A stretch of DNA of 6,839 nt. It comes from Acidobacteriota bacterium (GTDB lineage Bacteria > Acidobacteriota > Blastocatellia > Pyrinomonadales > Pyrinomonadaceae). Each line of letters begins with the position of its first letter. Within the stretch, counting starts at the first letter, position 1. The position numbers were made by a program, and so were the translations under genes. The stretch covers positions 1 to 6,839 of the forward strand of contig SXVE01000595.1 in the NCBI GenBank assembly GCA_005790265.1, in the 5' to 3' direction. The notes beneath the pieces were generated by a model. The model did no database searches. It saw nothing but the letters and a program-made list of their open reading frames with translations, and was not told the origin of the DNA. This document shows, one piece after another, positions 5,430 to 6,839 of this stretch.

Positions 5430-6839
5430 ATGAAATCTCTGGCAATTACGGATAATTTTACGAATGCGGATGTAGATGCTTTGGCGATCACGGTTTTCAA
5501 AGACGAAGATATTTCGAGCGGAATATTAAAAGAGCTTGACGCGGCGACCGAAGGAATTCTGGCTTCCGTCTTTGAAACCGAAGAGTTCAAAGGCGAAGCG
5601 GGCGAAACGGCTTTTCTGCGCTTTGCAACAAAAGGAAATGCGCGCGCCGGACGACTTCTCTTAGTCGGCGCCGGTGACAAAAATGAATTCAAACCGTGCG
5701 ATGCGGCAATCGCTGCCGGAACGGCGGCGCGTTTTCTAAGCAAGCGCAACATCACCAGTTTCGCGCTCGCGCTTCGCGCGGAAAACGGCGCTTCAAACGA
5801 AGCGGCGCAGTGCGCGGCGCAAGGCGTTGTCACCAGTCATTTTGAACTCGACAAATACAAATCCAAAGAAAAAACCGCCAAATCCATCGAAACTTTCGGC
5901 GTTTATGTCGAAGGCGCGAATGCGAGCGAGATTGAGAAATCGCTCGAGCGCGGCATCATCGTCGGCGAATCAATGAATTTTACGAGAGAACTCGCCAACG
6001 AGCCGCCGAATATTTTGACGCCGACCGAAATGGCGAATCGCGCGCAGACGATGGCGAAAGAATCCGGTTTGAAGTGCGAAGTTCTCGACGAAGCGCAAAT
6101 GGAAAAACTCGGAATGGGTTCGCTTCTGTCCGTTTCGCTCGGCTCGGAACAACCGGCGAAATTCATTATTTTGCGCTACGATCCGAAAAAATCAACGGGC
6201 GCGAAAGGCGAACTGCTCGCACTTGTCGGCAAAGGAATCACTTTTGACACGGGCGGCATTTCGATTAAACCGAGCGAAGGAATGGAGGCGATGAAATATG
6301 ATATGTCGGGCGGCGCGACCGTTCTCGGCACGATGCGCGCTATCGGACGTTTGAAACCGTCAATTCCCGTTCTCGGCATCGTCGCAGCGGTTGAAAATAT
6401 GCCGGACGGCAAAGCGACGCGTCCGTCCGACGTCGTTACGGCGATGAACGGCAAAACCGTCGAGATTTTGAATACCGACGCTGAAGGTCGTCTGATTCTC
6501 GCCGATGCCGTCGCTTACGCCGAACAGCAAGGCGCAACGCGCATTATTGATATGGCGACTTTGACCGGTGCCGTAATTATCGCGCTCGGCGATTTGAACA
6601 CGGGAATTATGGGCAACGATCAGGAATTGGTTGACGAAATTATCGAATGCGGCAAAGAAGCGGGCGAAGGCTTCTGGCAGTTGCCGCTCGGCAAAGATTA
6701 CAGCGCCGGAATTAAATCGGACATCGCCGATATTAAAAACATCGGTCCGTCGCGCAAAGCCGGAACGATTATGGGCGGCGTATTTATTCAGGAATTCGTC
6801 GAAAACGCGAAATGGGCGCATCTCGACATCGCCGGAACC
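5430..6839 (+). CDS. pepA: Leucyl aminopeptidase PepA (M17 family), 3' end cut by window
   Basis: The first 470 residues of a cytosolic M17 leucine aminopeptidase, a hexameric two-metal enzyme that removes N-terminal residues from peptides. The window ends at WAHLDIAGT, close to the C-terminus of the family (usually about 490-500 residues), so only a few tens of residues are missing. Residues 1 to about 165 form the variable N-terminal domain. In the catalytic domain, the metal ligands are K268 and D273 (GKGITFDTGG), D291 (KYDMSGGA), and D350 and E352 (NTDAEGR). Catalytic K280 (GISIKP) and R354 are present, so the enzyme should be active. The ENMPDGKATRPSDVV segment is also typical. In E. coli the homologous protein doubles as a DNA-binding factor, but nothing here tests that. 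It lies 54 nt after smpB with no clear promoter in the gap, so co-transcription is plausible. Confidence 0.95.
   Translation, partial: MKSLAITDNFTNADVDALAITVFKDEDISSGILKELDAATEGILASVFETEEFKGEAGETAFLRFATKGNARAGRLLLVGAGDKNEFKPCDAAIAAGTAARFLSKRNITSFALALRAENGASNEAAQCAAQGVVTSHFELDKYKSKEKTAKSIETFGVYVEGANASEIEKSLERGIIVGESMNFTRELANEPPNILTPTEMANRAQTMAKESGLKCEVLDEAQMEKLGMGSLLSVSLGSEQPAKFIILRYDPKKSTGAKGELLALVGKGITFDTGGISIKPSEGMEAMKYDMSGGATVLGTMRAIGRLKPSIPVLGIVAAVENMPDGKATRPSDVVTAMNGKTVEILNTDAEGRLILADAVAYAEQQGATRIIDMATLTGAVIIALGDLNTGIMGNDQELVDEIIECGKEAGEGFWQLPLGKDYSAGIKSDIADIKNIGPSRKAGTIMGGVFIQEFVENAKWAHLDIAGT

Noticed and set aside
5408..6821. Several minus-strand open frames of 60-153 codons under pepA
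   Set aside because: The plus-strand frame carries all M17 catalytic motifs; the antisense frames have low-complexity composition and no recognisable domain.

Overview
This is an ordinary, gene-dense stretch of bacterial chromosome. It carries seven protein-coding genes (two cut by the window edges), one small membrane-protein gene and one tRNA. I estimate moderate GC by eye: coding sequence is rich in GCG, GAA, AAA and CGC codons, while the short gaps between genes are AT-rich. The secreted metalloprotease-TPR protein and overall style suggest an Acidobacteriota-like organism, perhaps Blastocatellia. That is an inference from style, not a demonstrated placement.

Layout. Positions 1-322 (minus) hold the N-terminus of a UvrD/PcrA-type DNA helicase, which runs off the left edge and has an unusual Walker A motif. 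Positions 505-1883 (minus) look like one transcription unit: a 58-residue single-pass membrane protein, then two cysteine hydrolases of the isochorismatase superfamily, ending in an A/T-flanked hairpin terminator at 460-486. Positions 2043-4019 (plus) encode a large exported protein with a zinc-metalloprotease (peptidase MA-like) domain, TPR repeats and a C-terminal domain with two cysteines. Positions 4020-4210 separate convergent genes and carry a GC-rich inverted repeat.

Positions 4211-4660 (minus) encode a YbgC-type hot-dog thioesterase. Its leader is made of 7-bp direct repeats that also form a long inverted repeat. Upstream on the same strand is tRNA-Gln(CUG) (4745-4818), with a good sigma-70-type promoter. 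Divergent from it on the plus strand are smpB (4917-5375), the tmRNA-binding trans-translation factor, and pepA (from 5430 to the right edge), a leucyl aminopeptidase missing only its last few tens of residues. SmpB tags stalled products for degradation and PepA trims peptides, so the pair fits a protein-turnover theme, though their adjacency may be accidental.

I see no mobile element, CRISPR array, defence island or evident new biological system. The points most worth a second look are the helicase Walker A substitution, the uncharacterised small membrane protein coupled to the hydrolases, the C-terminal domain of the secreted protease, and the repeats around the tRNA and ybgC.
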